Assembly (NCBI RefSeq): GCF_017948265.1
Contig: NZ_CP072852.1
Coordinates: 1,798,001 to 1,862,000, forward strand
DNA length: 64,000 bases
Direction: 5' to 3'
Source of the DNA: Rhodoferax sp. PAMC 29310
GTDB taxonomy: Bacteria; Pseudomonadota; Gammaproteobacteria; Burkholderiales; Burkholderiaceae_C
The notes under the pieces were generated by a model. That model searched no databases, was not told the DNA's origin, and was given only the letters and a program-made list of their open reading frames with translations. A program made the position numbers and the translations under genes. Shown in pieces: positions 34,338 to 45,267 of the stretch; positions within the stretch are counted from its first letter, which is position 1; the number at the start of each line of letters is the position of its first letter.

Positions 34338-35441
34338 ATGACTTCACAAACTTTTATTCCAATCACCGCACGCACAGCGCCGATCCGCACCGATGGCCTG
34401 ATGTTTTGGCTTCGTGCCAATTTGTTCAACGGCTGGAAAACGTCTTTGGCCACGATTTTCGTTGGCGGTTTTTTACTCTGGTATGTTCCACAATTTCTGA
34501 ACTGGGCGGTCTTCAGCGCCCGTTGGGCCCCGATCGCCGAGGCGTGCCGCGTAGAAGGCGCTGGCGCTTGCTGGGGTGTGATTACCGAGAAATACCGATT
34601 GATCCTTTTCGGTCGTTACCCGTTTGAGGAGCAATGGCGCCCCTTAGTGGCCACGGTACTGATGCTGGGTCTGGTGGTTGCCAGTTGCATTCGCTTCTTC
34701 TGGAAGCCGGCGTTGGGGCTTCTCTGGGTTGTCGTTCTCGCGGCGTTCTTCACGTTGATGTACGGCGATACCATGGGGTTAACCAAGGTGGAAACTGACC
34801 GCTGGGGCGGCTTGCCGCTGACACTGCTGCTGGCAACCTTGTCTATGGTGGCTGCATTCCCAATTGCGCTGTTGGTGGCCCTGGGGCGTCGCTCCAACCT
34901 GCCTGCGATTCGCAGTTTTTGCACCATCTATGTCGAGCTGATTCGCGGTGTACCTCTGATTTCGGTGCTGTTCATGGCCTCCTTCATGTTCCCTTTGTTC
35001 ATGCCTGTCGGGTTTTCGATTGACGTGCTGATCCGGGTATTGGTGGGCATCACCTTGTTTGCTGCGGCCTATATGGCTGAAGTGATCCGGGGCGGCCTGC
35101 AAGCCATTCCCAAAGGGCAAATTGAAGCCGCGGCCACACTGGGTCTGTCCTACTGGCAAACACAGCGCAAAATCGTGCTGCCACAAGCGCTGGCCATGGT
35201 GGTGCCCGGCATCATGAACAACTTCATCGCCATTTTCATGGACACCTCGCTGGTCACCATCGTCAGCTTGTACGAACTGACCGGTGCGCTGGGTCTGGCC
35301 CTGAACTCTGACTCTGACTGGCGCCCGTTCAAGATTGAAGGCTACTTCTTCATCGCCATGATCTACTTCTTTTTCTGCTTCTCCATGTCGCTTTACAGCC
35401 GTTGGATCGAAAAACAAGCCAACCGTGGCAAGCAACGCTGA
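34338..35441 (+). CDS. aapM: General L-amino acid ABC transporter, permease
   Basis: 367 residues, about eight membrane helices. WLRANLF near the N-terminus and the EAA loop KGQIEAAATLGLSYWQTQRK followed by PQALAMVVPGIMNNFIAIF identify AapM/YhdY. DRWGGLPLTLLLATLSMVAA marks the start of the transport core. It begins 16 bases after aapQ and is followed by the ATPase gene 28 bases later. Confidence 0.94.
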   Translation: MTSQTFIPITARTAPIRTDGLMFWLRANLFNGWKTSLATIFVGGFLLWYVPQFLNWAVFSARWAPIAEACRVEGAGACWGVITEKYRLILFGRYPFEEQWRPLVATVLMLGLVVASCIRFFWKPALGLLWVVVLAAFFTLMYGDTMGLTKVETDRWGGLPLTLLLATLSMVAAFPIALLVALGRRSNLPAIRSFCTIYVELIRGVPLISVLFMASFMFPLFMPVGFSIDVLIRVLVGITLFAAAYMAEVIRGGLQAIPKGQIEAAATLGLSYWQTQRKIVLPQALAMVVPGIMNNFIAIFMDTSLVTIVSLYELTGALGLALNSDSDWRPFKIEGYFFIAMIYFFFCFSMSLYSRWIEKQANRGKQR

Positions 35442-35469
35442 TCGTCACACCTATCTATAAAAAACCATC

Positions 35470-36213
35470 ATGTCTGAACCCATCATTACCTTTGACAAAG
35501 TCAACAAGTGGTACGGCAACAACTTTCATGTGTTGCGTGATATCGACCTCACCGTGGCCAAGGGCGAGCGCATCGTCATCTGTGGCCCCTCTGGCTCAGG
35601 CAAGTCGACGTTGATTCGGTGCATTAACCGACTCGAAGAGCACCAGGAAGGCCGCCTCATCGTTGATGGCGTGGAGCTGTCTGACGACGTAAAAGCCATC
35701 GACCAGGTCCGCAAGGAAGTGGGCATGGTCTTCCAGCAGTTCAACCTGTTTCCCCACCTCACCGTCCTGGAGAATCTGACCCTGTCGCCCATGTGGGTTG
35801 GCAACTTGCCCAAGCGCGAGGCCGAAGAACGGGCCATGCAACAACTGGAGCGTGTGCGCATTGCCGAGCAGGCCACCAAGTACCCTCTGCAACTCTCAGG
35901 GGGTCAACAGCAACGTGTGGCCATTGCCCGCGCTTTGTGCCTGACGCCAAAAATCATGCTGTTTGATGAGCCAACATCCGCGCTCGACCCCGAAATGATC
36001 AAAGAGGTGCTGGACGTGATGGTGGAGATGGCTGACCAAGGGATCACCATGATTTGCGTCACGCACGAAATGGGCTTTGCCAAGGCTGTGGCTGACCGGG
36101 TGATATTCATGGATCAGGGGCAAATCGTGGAGCAAAACACGCCTCACGAATTCTTCAACAACCCGCAAAACGAGCGCAGCAAAGACTTTTTGTCCAAAAT
36201 TTTGGGGCATTGA
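35470..36213 (+). CDS. aapP: General L-amino acid ABC transporter, ATP-binding protein
   Basis: 247 residues. Walker [21 protein letters not shown]-loop [16 protein letters not shown], signature [16 protein letters not shown] and Walker [16 protein letters not shown] are all intact, and the H-loop is VTHEMGFAK. It powers the AapQM permease in the cytoplasm. Last gene of the operon; a perfect 12-bp hairpin follows at 36230. Confidence 0.95.
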   Translation: MSEPIITFDKVNKWYGNNFHVLRDIDLTVAKGERIVICGPSGSGKSTLIRCINRLEEHQEGRLIVDGVELSDDVKAIDQVRKEVGMVFQQFNLFPHLTVLENLTLSPMWVGNLPKREAEERAMQQLERVRIAEQATKYPLQLSGGQQQRVAIARALCLTPKIMLFDEPTSALDPEMIKEVLDVMVEMADQGITMICVTHEMGFAKAVADRVIFMDQGQIVEQNTPHEFFNNPQNERSKDFLSKILGH

Positions 36214-36229
36214 GCGCAGCAGTACCCGT

Positions 36230-36260
36230 TCGCCACCAACCTGATCAGGGTTGGTGGCGA
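36230..36260 (+). terminator. Hairpin after the aap operon
   Basis: TCGCCACCAACC (36230-36241) pairs perfectly with GGTTGGTGGCGA (36249-36260) around TGATCAG. No T-run follows, so it may be Rho-assisted or an RNA-stabilising 3' stem. Confidence 0.6.
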
Positions 36261-36332
36261 CTTAGCCTGTACTTTTGGCAGTTGCCAACGATTTGGTTGA
36301 ACTTTTCAACGGCACCTGAGTCAATCGAACCC

Positions 36333-36767
36333 ATGCGTATTCTTGTGCTCGCCCTCATGATGATCATGCTGCCCTTGCGCGGCTGGATGGGCGATGTCAT
36401 GGCCATGGAAATGGCCGTCGATCGGCTTCACGCTACACATTCAATAGCTACTCCTGAAGGAACTGCGAGGACCAGTGGACCTTCGGGTGTTGATTCAGCG
36501 TCTTCCAAGTCATCTGAGCGCGATTGCCACGAAATCGTTGCCCAAACTGCTGTTGAGGCGGTTGGCGGGCAACTTGAACCAAACGACAACGTCTCATCAA
36601 ATAACTGCGGTAGCTGCAGTGCTTGCCAGTCCTGTCACACCATGGGCTTGCTGGCCATGAGCCACCCAGCGTTTATCCATGTTGAGCCAACCGTCGAGGC
36701 CACTGCAGGTCATCCGCTCTTAGAGGGCGTCACGCCCGACCCAGGTCTCAAACCACCTATTTCCTGA
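36333..36767 (+). CDS. Cys-rich exported protein of a copper-efflux-type locus, function unknown
   Basis: 144 residues from ATG 36333, with a signal peptide (MRILVLALMMIMLPLRGWMG). A cysteine cluster NNCGSCSACQSCHTMGL lies near residue 95 and the C-terminus is GLKPPIS. I recall similarly built proteins, with the CxxCxxC cluster and a GxKPPI end, as first genes of TolC-CusB-CusA type efflux operons in Comamonadaceae; the remnants downstream support that setting here. Metal binding by the Cys cluster is plausible but not shown. An in-frame extension back to 36210 overlaps aapP and lacks a signal sequence at its start, so it was not used. A dispersed-repeat-like ATTCAATAGCTACT lies at 36440-36453. 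Confidence 0.62.
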   Translation: MRILVLALMMIMLPLRGWMGDVMAMEMAVDRLHATHSIATPEGTARTSGPSGVDSASSKSSERDCHEIVAQTAVEAVGGQLEPNDNVSSNNCGSCSACQSCHTMGLLAMSHPAFIHVEPTVEATAGHPLLEGVTPDPGLKPPIS

Positions 36768-36869
36768 AGCACAAGCCCGAGATCCGTCTTGCCTTTCCCG
36801 CAAGGGCGAGAGGCTGGACCCACCCATGACGACAACCGCGTCATCGTTTTGTAGTTTCAGGAGTCATGT

Positions 36870-37224
36870 TTGAAAAATATTCCCCGGTTGATAGGCACTC
36901 TGCTGCTTACCCCTTTTGTCGTACTTGCGCCAGCGCTTGCCGACTCTGTCATGCCATCTTCCCTTACGCGTCAGCCTTTGATACGGGCCCTGCCCACCAT
37001 CGATGACACCAGTAGCCCCACACGGTGGGAACATGAACTTTCAGGTTCAAGACGAAGCCATGTTGAGCCAGGTCGAGGCCGGTGACAAAGTGAAATTTAT
37101 CGTCGAGCGGCCCAGCGGTGCCATGGTCGTCACGCAGTTGCAAACCAACAACGAACGCCAATGCAGTGAGGTGAGTGGGAGCCAAAATTGGCACTCCCCG
37201 CCCGAAATACTATTAAATCAGTAG
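36870..37224 (+). pseudogene. Deletion scar: TolC/CusC-like signal peptide joined out of frame to a CusF-like C-terminus
   Basis: A TTG at 36870 with AGGAG at 36859-36863 begins MKNIPRLIGTLLLTPFVVLA, then PALA, a signal peptide like those of outer-membrane efflux proteins; that frame stops at 37085 without any TolC domain. From about 37024 the next frame reads HGGNMNFQVQDEAML, then VEAGDKVKFIVERPSGAMVV and TQLQ, which is the C-terminal barrel of a CusF/CusB-type periplasmic copper-binding protein. The two pieces meet near 37000. The simplest reading is that a cusC-cusB-cusA-cusF-like operon lost everything between the first codons of the first gene and the last codons of the last one. Neither piece is likely to be functional. 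Confidence 0.6.
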
Positions 37225-37286
37225 CACCTCCCGCTCACCCTATCTAGGCCAGTGACCGATTTCACTTACAAACCAGGAGCATCACT

Positions 37287-37763
37287 ATGCAAAGACGAAT
37301 CCTTCTCCAATCAGCGACTTCTCTCCTTACCTTGGGTATTGCCACCCACTCCTTGGCACAGTCGCCGGCGAAACCGACTGTTGAAGTCTGGAAATCCCCG
37401 ACCTGCGGCTGCTGCAAAGACTGGGTCAAGCACATGGAGTCCAACGGATTCAGCGTCACGACCCACGAGGTTGGCGAGGCCGAAAAAACAGCGATGCGCA
37501 ACAAACTAGGACTTGTCAACAAATTTGGCTCCTGCCACACCGCCTTAGTGGGTGGCTACGTCGTCGAAGGCCATGTGTCCGCCGAAATGGTTCACCGTCT
37601 CTTGAAAGAGCGCCCCAAAGCCGTCGGCATCGCAGTCCCCGGCATGCCCATCGGCTCACCCGGCATGGATGGACCGGAATACGGCGGCCAAAAAAATGCT
37701 TATTCGGTGCTTCTGGTTCAACGCAATGGTGCCTCCATCATTTACAAAAGCTATAACGTTTAA
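37287..37763 (+). CDS. DUF411 domain-containing exported metal-binding protein
   Basis: 158 residues with a signal peptide ending near SLAQ. The DUF411 pattern is complete: VEVWKSPTCGCCKDWVKHME, GSCHTALVGGYVVEGHVSA, and AVGIAVPGMPIGSPGM. The CxCC and the second Cys-His suggest copper or silver binding; the family usually lies in copper-resistance loci. AGGAG is 8 bases before the ATG. Here it follows the remnants of a Cus-type operon, so it may be the surviving last gene of that locus. Confidence 0.9.
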   Translation: MQRRILLQSATSLLTLGIATHSLAQSPAKPTVEVWKSPTCGCCKDWVKHMESNGFSVTTHEVGEAEKTAMRNKLGLVNKFGSCHTALVGGYVVEGHVSAEMVHRLLKERPKAVGIAVPGMPIGSPGMDGPEYGGQKNAYSVLLVQRNGASIIYKSYNV

Positions 37764-37825
37764 TCGGCAGTCAACGCCACTGGCGGGGCTCGGTTGCGGG
37801 GCGGCGGCGTCGATAATGGCGCCGC

Positions 37826-39184
37826 ATGTCCAAGACCATTCGCTACACCCTACTTTCCATCCGGGAGATGATCACCTCTGCCGGCCCCTTTGTCCTATTG
37901 ACATTGGGTTTGCTGGCCCTGGCCTACTGGTGGCTGGACCCGACACCCCCCAAACATGTCACCCTCGCCACCGGCCCTGCCCAAAGCGCCTACGACGAGT
38001 TTGGCAAACGCTATGCCCAATCCCTGGCCGCTTACGGCATTGAGGTCAAGCTACTGCCCAGCGAAGGGTCAGCCCAAAACCTGGGGTGGCTCGCGGCCGG
38101 CAAGGTTGATCTTGGCTTTGTTCAGGATGGCACCAGCACCTTGCCCGACACCGCCCAGGACGCGCTGGTGTCCTTGGGCAGCCTGTTCGTCGAACCCGTT
38201 TGGCTGTTTTACCGCGAGGCTGTGGCGCCCAAGGCCAGAAACGGCATGGATCGTCCGTTGGAGACGCTCCCGCAATTAAAGGGCTTGCGGGTGAACGTGG
38301 GCACAGTGGGCAGCGGCGTACCGGCTTTGATGGAGAAACTATTCGACGCCAACCGCATGGAGGCGAAGAACCTGACGCTGTCCTACCTTGAGCAAACCCC
38401 GGCCACTGTCGGTTTTTTGAATGGCCAATTGGATGCACTGGTTTTTGTCTCAGCCCCCGAATCCCCCATGGTTCGCATGCTACTTCAGTCGCCCGGTGTG
38501 AAATTAATGAACTTTGCGCAAAGTGAGGCCTATTCGCGCCGCTTGCCGTTTTTACGGCCAGTTACTCTGCCTCGTGGTGTGGTCAACCTGGCGAGCAACG
38601 TGCCTGCCCATGACGTTCGACTGATTGCGCCAACCACAACATTGATGGCCCGGGAGCCGGTTCACCCTGCGGTACTCCAGCTGTTCTCACAAGCCTCACT
38701 GGCCTTTCACGGTCCTGCAGGTTGGTTCAACCGGGCCAGGGAGTTCCCCAATGTGGGCGCCACCGAGTTCCCCTTGTCGGGTGAGGCAGAGCGCACGCTA
38801 CGCAGTGGTGTTCCTTTGATGCAGCGCTATCTGCCCTTCTCCTACGCCAACCTGATGGAGCGCATGTGGCTGGCACTGGGCATTATTGTGGCGGTGCTGC
38901 TGCCCCTAAGCCGCATTGTCCCGCCACTGTACGAGTTCCGAATCCGCTCTCGCGTGTTCCGCTGGTACGGGCAATTGCGCGACATCGAGGAGCGAGCTAT
39001 AGACGGCAATGCTACTTTGTCAGACCTGCTGGACGAACTCAGCCAGCTGGAAACCCGGGCCGGAAGAACTACCGTGCCCTTGTCGTACACCGACGAGCTT
39101 TACGCCCTGCGCAACCACATCGAGCTGGTACGCAAAAAACTGACGCGACAACAACCCAACCTGGGCACGCCGACCTCACCATGA
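37826..39184 (+). CDS. TAXI family TRAP-type solute-binding protein, membrane-anchored
   Basis: 452 residues. An N-terminal membrane helix (about residues 18-38, FVLLTLGLLALAYWWL) anchors a TAXI binding domain: VTLATGPAQSAYDEFGKRYA, GSAQNLGWLAAGKVDLGFVQ and GLRVNVGTVGSGVPALMEKL. A second helix near residue 350 (MWLALGIIVAVLLPLSRIVP) and a cytoplasmic helical tail follow. TAXI proteins feed fused TRAP permeases with glutamate or other acids, but no TRAP permease is nearby, so this one may be a solute sensor or work with a distant permease. It ends at a terminator shared with ettA. Confidence 0.88.
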   Translation: MSKTIRYTLLSIREMITSAGPFVLLTLGLLALAYWWLDPTPPKHVTLATGPAQSAYDEFGKRYAQSLAAYGIEVKLLPSEGSAQNLGWLAAGKVDLGFVQDGTSTLPDTAQDALVSLGSLFVEPVWLFYREAVAPKARNGMDRPLETLPQLKGLRVNVGTVGSGVPALMEKLFDANRMEAKNLTLSYLEQTPATVGFLNGQLDALVFVSAPESPMVRMLLQSPGVKLMNFAQSEAYSRRLPFLRPVTLPRGVVNLASNVPAHDVRLIAPTTTLMAREPVHPAVLQLFSQASLAFHGPAGWFNRAREFPNVGATEFPLSGEAERTLRSGVPLMQRYLPFSYANLMERMWLALGIIVAVLLPLSRIVPPLYEFRIRSRVFRWYGQLRDIEERAIDGNATLSDLLDELSQLETRAGRTTVPLSYTDELYALRNHIELVRKKLTRQQPNLGTPTSP

Positions 39185-39222
39185 AAAAAGCCCTGCCCCT
39201 GCACGCAGGGACAGGGCTTTTC
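39185..39222. terminator. Bidirectional terminator between the TAXI gene and ettA
   Basis: GCCCTG (39190-39195) and CAGGGC (39212-39217), with inner CCCTG/CAGGG, form a near-perfect stem bounded by AAAAA on the left and TTTT on the right, so it can act on both strands. Confidence 0.85.
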
Positions 39223-39239
39223 AAGCCGCAAAGTAAAGC

Positions 39240-40901
<1,662 letters not shown>

Positions 40902-40989
40902 GTGTCCTGCGCGTAGTCTGTGGGTGAAAACCATCCATTATCGACGCATACCCCATTCATCCTTGACTCCTGCCCGTTCAAACCGTGAA

Positions 40990-43200
40990 TCAATGACGGT
41001 TTCGACCTTCCTCACTGTCATTGCGAAGCGCAGCTTGGGCGACGGCGTCCAGCGCTTTGTCCACGAGGTGACCTTCTGAAACCACTCGAATTGCCCCCTG
41101 CATGCGCAGTCGCGCCATGGTGCGACGTGACATCGAGTGCGCTGTGCCGCCTCGCGCCACAAACATGAAGAGCGTGCGGTGAGGACTGGCCCAAGTCAAC
41201 TGAGCGCGCAACCACCGCCCCTCGACAATCAACTCCACCCACACCCCAATACTCAAATCCCGGGCGGAAAACACGCGGTAGGTCGATGAGTCGTCTGCTG
41301 GATCAGCGTGCTCGGTAAAGTAGCCAGACTCCAATGCTTCACTCGTTGCCATCCACAAACTTCCCGCATCGGCTTGGGGTGAAGCATCCGCATCAAGTGC
41401 CAAACTCTGGTCCAGACCATCGTCGGTGGCTGACAAGTCGCCCATTCGCGGGCCTTCAAATGCCTTTTCATGCTCAGTGATCAAGGCGTCAAAAATCACA
41501 GTCAGTCGGTCGGAAGAAAAGTCAATGACCTGCAAGCCTTGGCGCAGCTTGATCAGCATGCTTGGCACGAGGCCGACCAAGCGGGGACGATTGTGCCGGG
41601 TCTGCTCGGTCTGTACGCTCCACAAAAGCTCGTCGACCAGCTCAACGTAGCCCCCCGGGTCTGAATGCCCGTCTTTGCAGGCCAGTTCGGCTTGCGCTAC
41701 CACCTGAGACCACGGCCCGCGCAAAAAGGTTGACAGCCAGTCAGGTACCACTTTGTCCTGCATGCGGACTTTGAATTCATCGGCCCAGCGCTGGGCCAGA
41801 AGGTTGCGTTGCTCGGCATGCAGCAAGGCACGCGCCGCGTCTTCCAATTGTTGACGGTGCGCGGCCTCGTCGCGCGCCCAACCCGCCTCCAGGGTTTGCA
41901 GTACCACGGCAAATTCGTCGGCGCTCCCTTTGCTGGCAATCAAGCTGACAACAGCCTTCGAGATCGTTTTCAGGAACAAGGCAAATCCATCCTCCGCCTC
42001 GGCGCCAAAGGCCAAGCTTTGGTCCATGACGCGATCAAGCAGCAAACGGGCGGGGTGTTGGCGTTCGCTGAAGAAACGCGGGTCATTTTGCGCCAGGGTC
42101 AGCAACAACGGCTCCATCGAGCGAATCAGGTGACTGACGGGGGGCAAGAGCCGATTGTCTTGCGAAAGGCGCTCAACCATCATGCCAACCACTTCTTCGG
42201 TCAGCTGGCGGCCCAATTGCTTCCCCTGCGGTCCTTCGCTTGCTGCCGCCGGACCAACATTGGCCGGCTTGCGAACGCGAGGCGTTTTCGGCTCTTTGCC
42301 AAGGGCTGCGGCGCGTTCAGACAGTCGGCGCATCATCGGTTCTATCAGCTTCAAGTCTTCCATGGCCACGAAGGAGGCCGGCATCGTGTGCAAAAAACCA
42401 GGCGATGGTGCATCGTCGAGCTCGCCCGATAGCAGGCGTCTGAGCTTATCCATCGTCAACACCCTTCGAACCAGTGAGTTGCCGTCGTCGCTGGCAAATC
42501 CCTCGCCTGCCCTGCTCAGGCGCCCGGCCAATGTGGCGGCGGAAGCGGCGGGCTCAACACCCTGTGCACGCAACCACGCGGTGATTTCTTTGTACAACTG
42601 ACGCAAACCAATGCCCAGCAAACCCGCGGCGGGCAATATCAACGCCGACCGCGACGACGCATCCGGTGAGTGTTTGAGCAGCGTCTCCTGCAATGCCCGC
42701 ACGAATGCTTGAGGCTTCATTGGGTTAAGTGAACCTTGAACGGTCGTCCACCCCAACAAACTGCTGACCAGCGCGTTGAGTGCAGGCAGCACCTCGTCCA
42801 CACTTCGATCCACTTCTTGCTGGGCCAGGGCAAACTCAATATTGCCGTCAATCTGGCTGGAGTCCAGCAGCTGAAGGTCTTCAAAGCGAACGGCCGTCTG
42901 GTCCTGCGCGTCCTGGGTCACCGGCTGATAGATGCTGCGACGGACCCGTTTGACAAAGGATTTTTTAACCGCCGGTGCTTGGCTCATGAGAAATTCGACG
43001 GCTGCTGACGATGGTGCCACTTTGCTCGCCAATCCAACAGGTCTCTGCGCAGGGGCGCTAGAAATCAGCAAGCCATCGAGCACCCCTTGCATCAGTGCAT
43101 CGGAACGCTGCAGCACCATTTCTAGGCACGCAGGAAGTGAGGCTGTTTGCCCCGACTCGACATCGGCCACACCCATACTGCGAAGTAAAAAATTTTTCAT
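40990..43200 (-). CDS. DUF1631 family protein
   Basis: 736 residues, mostly helical and acidic. Segments such as QLYKEITAWLRAQG, FLMSQAPAVKKSFVKRVRRS, LRRLLSGEL and HLIRSMEPLLLTLAQNDPRF fit the DUF1631 family of beta- and gammaproteobacteria. The C-terminal 150 residues (IGVWVELIVEGRWLRAQLTW, HRTLFMFVARGGTAHSMSRR) form a PilZ-like beta region, which suggests cyclic-di-GMP or ribosome-associated regulation but shows no RxxxR signature I can be sure of. Function unknown. It is divergent from the rhlE helicase gene, with 324 bases between. Confidence 0.85.
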   Translation of the reverse strand: MKNFLLRSMGVADVESGQTASLPACLEMVLQRSDALMQGVLDGLLISSAPAQRPVGLASKVAPSSAAVEFLMSQAPAVKKSFVKRVRRSIYQPVTQDAQDQTAVRFEDLQLLDSSQIDGNIEFALAQQEVDRSVDEVLPALNALVSSLLGWTTVQGSLNPMKPQAFVRALQETLLKHSPDASSRSALILPAAGLLGIGLRQLYKEITAWLRAQGVEPAASAATLAGRLSRAGEGFASDDGNSLVRRVLTMDKLRRLLSGELDDAPSPGFLHTMPASFVAMEDLKLIEPMMRRLSERAAALGKEPKTPRVRKPANVGPAAASEGPQGKQLGRQLTEEVVGMMVERLSQDNRLLPPVSHLIRSMEPLLLTLAQNDPRFFSERQHPARLLLDRVMDQSLAFGAEAEDGFALFLKTISKAVVSLIASKGSADEFAVVLQTLEAGWARDEAAHRQQLEDAARALLHAEQRNLLAQRWADEFKVRMQDKVVPDWLSTFLRGPWSQVVAQAELACKDGHSDPGGYVELVDELLWSVQTEQTRHNRPRLVGLVPSMLIKLRQGLQVIDFSSDRLTVIFDALITEHEKAFEGPRMGDLSATDDGLDQSLALDADASPQADAGSLWMATSEALESGYFTEHADPADDSSTYRVFSARDLSIGVWVELIVEGRWLRAQLTWASPHRTLFMFVARGGTAHSMSRRTMARLRMQGAIRVVSEGHLVDKALDAVAQAALRNDSEEGRNRH

Positions 43201-43524
43201 TCACGTCCTTACTTCAGCACCAATCGCCCCCTGCCCGATTTTGCACGGAGGGCGAGAGCCTGCCCAGTGATTGCAACATATTGTTTCGAATCGCAGGCAA
43301 CCACCTGCGATTACCCGGTTTTAACGCGAGTTTGCCCATCTTATGAAGGGCGTGCGATAATATGAAGAGTTGTGGCGCTTCAGTTGCCCACAATGTCAGC
43401 ACCTTGCTGGGAACAATGCCTCTCGCAAACGTTCCGTCTATGTATCCCATCTGCCTTTGACTGACTCAGTGCTCAAAACACGGAGCAGGCCGATGCCCTA
43501 GCGCCCGGATGGGCGCCACACTAA
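43201..43524. other. Divergent promoter region between the DUF1631 gene and rhlE
   Basis: 324 bases without a convincing gene. TTGCCC (43332-43337) and GATAAT (43356-43361), 18 bases apart, form a possible sigma-70 promoter toward rhlE, leaving a leader of about 155 bases. A GCGCCCGGATGGGCGC hairpin (43500-43515) lies just before the rhlE start, and no strong ribosome site is visible. Long structured leaders are common before cold-induced helicase genes, but this link is inference. Confidence 0.4.
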
Positions 43525-45267
43525 ATGAACTTTGAAGAATTGAATTTGGCCCCGGCCATTGTTAAAGCCGTGCTTGAGCAAGGTTACGAGACACCTACGG
43601 CCATTCAGGCTCAGGCCATTCCCGTGATCCTTGAAGGTCACGACCTGCTGGGCGGCGCCCAGACCGGCACCGGCAAGACAGCCGCCTTCGTGCTGCCGAT
43701 GCTGCACAAGCTCAGTCAGGGGCAAACCAACAAAAACAAATTCGGCGGCCTCGGCATCCGAGCCCTGGTCCTGACGCCGACCCGCGAATTGGCCGCGCAG
43801 GTCGAAGAGTCGGTGCAAACCTACGGCAAATACTTGGAACTGTCCTCCACCGTCATCTTTGGTGGTGTTGGCATGAACCCACAAATCAGCCGCGTTAAAA
43901 AAGGCGTCGACGTTTTGGTGGCAACACCGGGTCGCTTGCTGGATCTATTGCAACAAGGCGTGCTGGATCTGGGCCAAGTCGAAATTTTGGTGCTCGACGA
44001 AGCCGACCGCATGTTGGACATGGGCTTTATCCATGACGTGAAAAAAGTGCTGGCTGTTGTGCCCAAGAACAAGCAAAGTCTGTTGTTCTCTGCCACCTTC
44101 AGCGACGAAATTCGCGATCTGGCTGCAACCTTGCTCAAGAATCCACAAAGCGTGCAGGTGACGCCTCGCAACACCACGGTGCAGCGTATTACGCAGCTGA
44201 TTCACCCGGTGGGCCGTGGCAAAAAGAAAGCCATCCTGGCGCACATCATTCAGGAACACAACTGGAGTCAAGTGCTGGTGTTCACCCGCACCAAGTTCGG
44301 CGCCAACAATGTTGCCGAATTCCTGACCAAGAATGGTATTCAGGCGATGGCCTTGCATGGCAACAAGAGCCAGGCAGCCCGTACGCAGGCTCTGGCCGGG
44401 TTTAAGAGCGGTGACATCCGCGCGTTGGTTGCCACTGACATTGCCGCTCGCGGTATTGACATTGATGATCTGCCCCATGTCGTGAACTACGAAATCCCCA
44501 ATGTGTGCGAAGACTATGTGCACCGCATTGGCCGCACAGGCCGCGCAGGTGCTGACGGCACGGCGGTGAACCTGGTTTGCCTGGACGAGGAAGGCTTCAT
44601 GCAAGCCATCGAGCGCTACACAAAGCAAGACATTCCAGTCCAGGTGATTGAAGGCTTCATGCCTGAACCCGGTGAAAAAGCAGAGCCCATCGCCATGGGT
44701 CGCCAAACCATTTGGGGCGGTGCTGGCAAGCCACCAAGCCGCGACGTGATGCAAGCAGCGGCTCGCTCAGCCCGCACTGAAATGCTGCAACGCGTGCGTG
44801 ACAGCAAGGGCCCGCAAGGCGAACGCCCTGCCAATGGCGGCGGTGGCCGTGGTGGCAACGGTGGCGGTGGTGGTGGTGGTGGTGGCCGTGGCGGCAATGC
44901 CGGCGGTCAACGCAGTCATGCGCCTCGCAGCCATGCTCCAGCCGGAGAATTTGCACCCCGCAACCCAACCCAGCGCCCAGTGCAAGGCCGTGGTGGCAAC
45001 GGTGGCGGTGGCGGCTATGGCGGCGAGAACCAATCTCAACGCCCGCCACAAGGTCAGCCTGATCCCATGCGGACCAGTGTCGACATGATGGCTGAACGCG
45101 GCGCCCGCCGCGGCGGTGGTGGTTTTGGTGGTGGCAACCGCAATGGTGGAGGTGGTGGTTATGGTGGTGGCAACGGCGGTCGCTCCGGCGGCGGAGCGGG
45201 TGGCTTTGGTGGCGGGGGCAACGGGTCTCGTGGGCCAGGCGGTTCTCGCGGGTCTTTTAACCGATAA
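43525..45267 (+). CDS. rhlE: DEAD-box ATP-dependent RNA helicase, RhlE type
   Basis: 580 residues. Q motif ([20 protein letters not shown], then [11 protein letters not shown]), motif I AQTGTGKT near residue 46, Ia [18 protein letters not shown] near residue 157, III FSATFS, and the C-terminal motifs [18 protein letters not shown] and [10 protein letters not shown] are complete. Residues from about 430 on form a long RGG/GGN tail of low complexity, typical of RhlE, which aids RNA binding in ribosome assembly and mRNA decay. The last 68 bases of the tail overlap the next gene in another frame. Confidence 0.95.
   Translation: MNFEELNLAPAIVKAVLEQGYETPTAIQAQAIPVILEGHDLLGGAQTGTGKTAAFVLPMLHKLSQGQTNKNKFGGLGIRALVLTPTRELAAQVEESVQTYGKYLELSSTVIFGGVGMNPQISRVKKGVDVLVATPGRLLDLLQQGVLDLGQVEILVLDEADRMLDMGFIHDVKKVLAVVPKNKQSLLFSATFSDEIRDLAATLLKNPQSVQVTPRNTTVQRITQLIHPVGRGKKKAILAHIIQEHNWSQVLVFTRTKFGANNVAEFLTKNGIQAMALHGNKSQAARTQALAGFKSGDIRALVATDIAARGIDIDDLPHVVNYEIPNVCEDYVHRIGRTGRAGADGTAVNLVCLDEEGFMQAIERYTKQDIPVQVIEGFMPEPGEKAEPIAMGRQTIWGGAGKPPSRDVMQAAARSARTEMLQRVRDSKGPQGERPANGGGGRGGNGGGGGGGGGRGGNAGGQRSHAPRSHAPAGEFAPRNPTQRPVQGRGGNGGGGGYGGENQSQRPPQGQPDPMRTSVDMMAERGARRGGGGFGGGNRNGGGGGYGGGNGGRSGGGAGGFGGGGNGSRGPGGSRGSFNR

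Noticed and set aside
44800-45250. GGT/GGC-rich low-complexity stretch as a separate repeat array or CRISPR-like feature
   Set aside because: It is the RGG tail of the helicase in frame, with no regular spacer structure.
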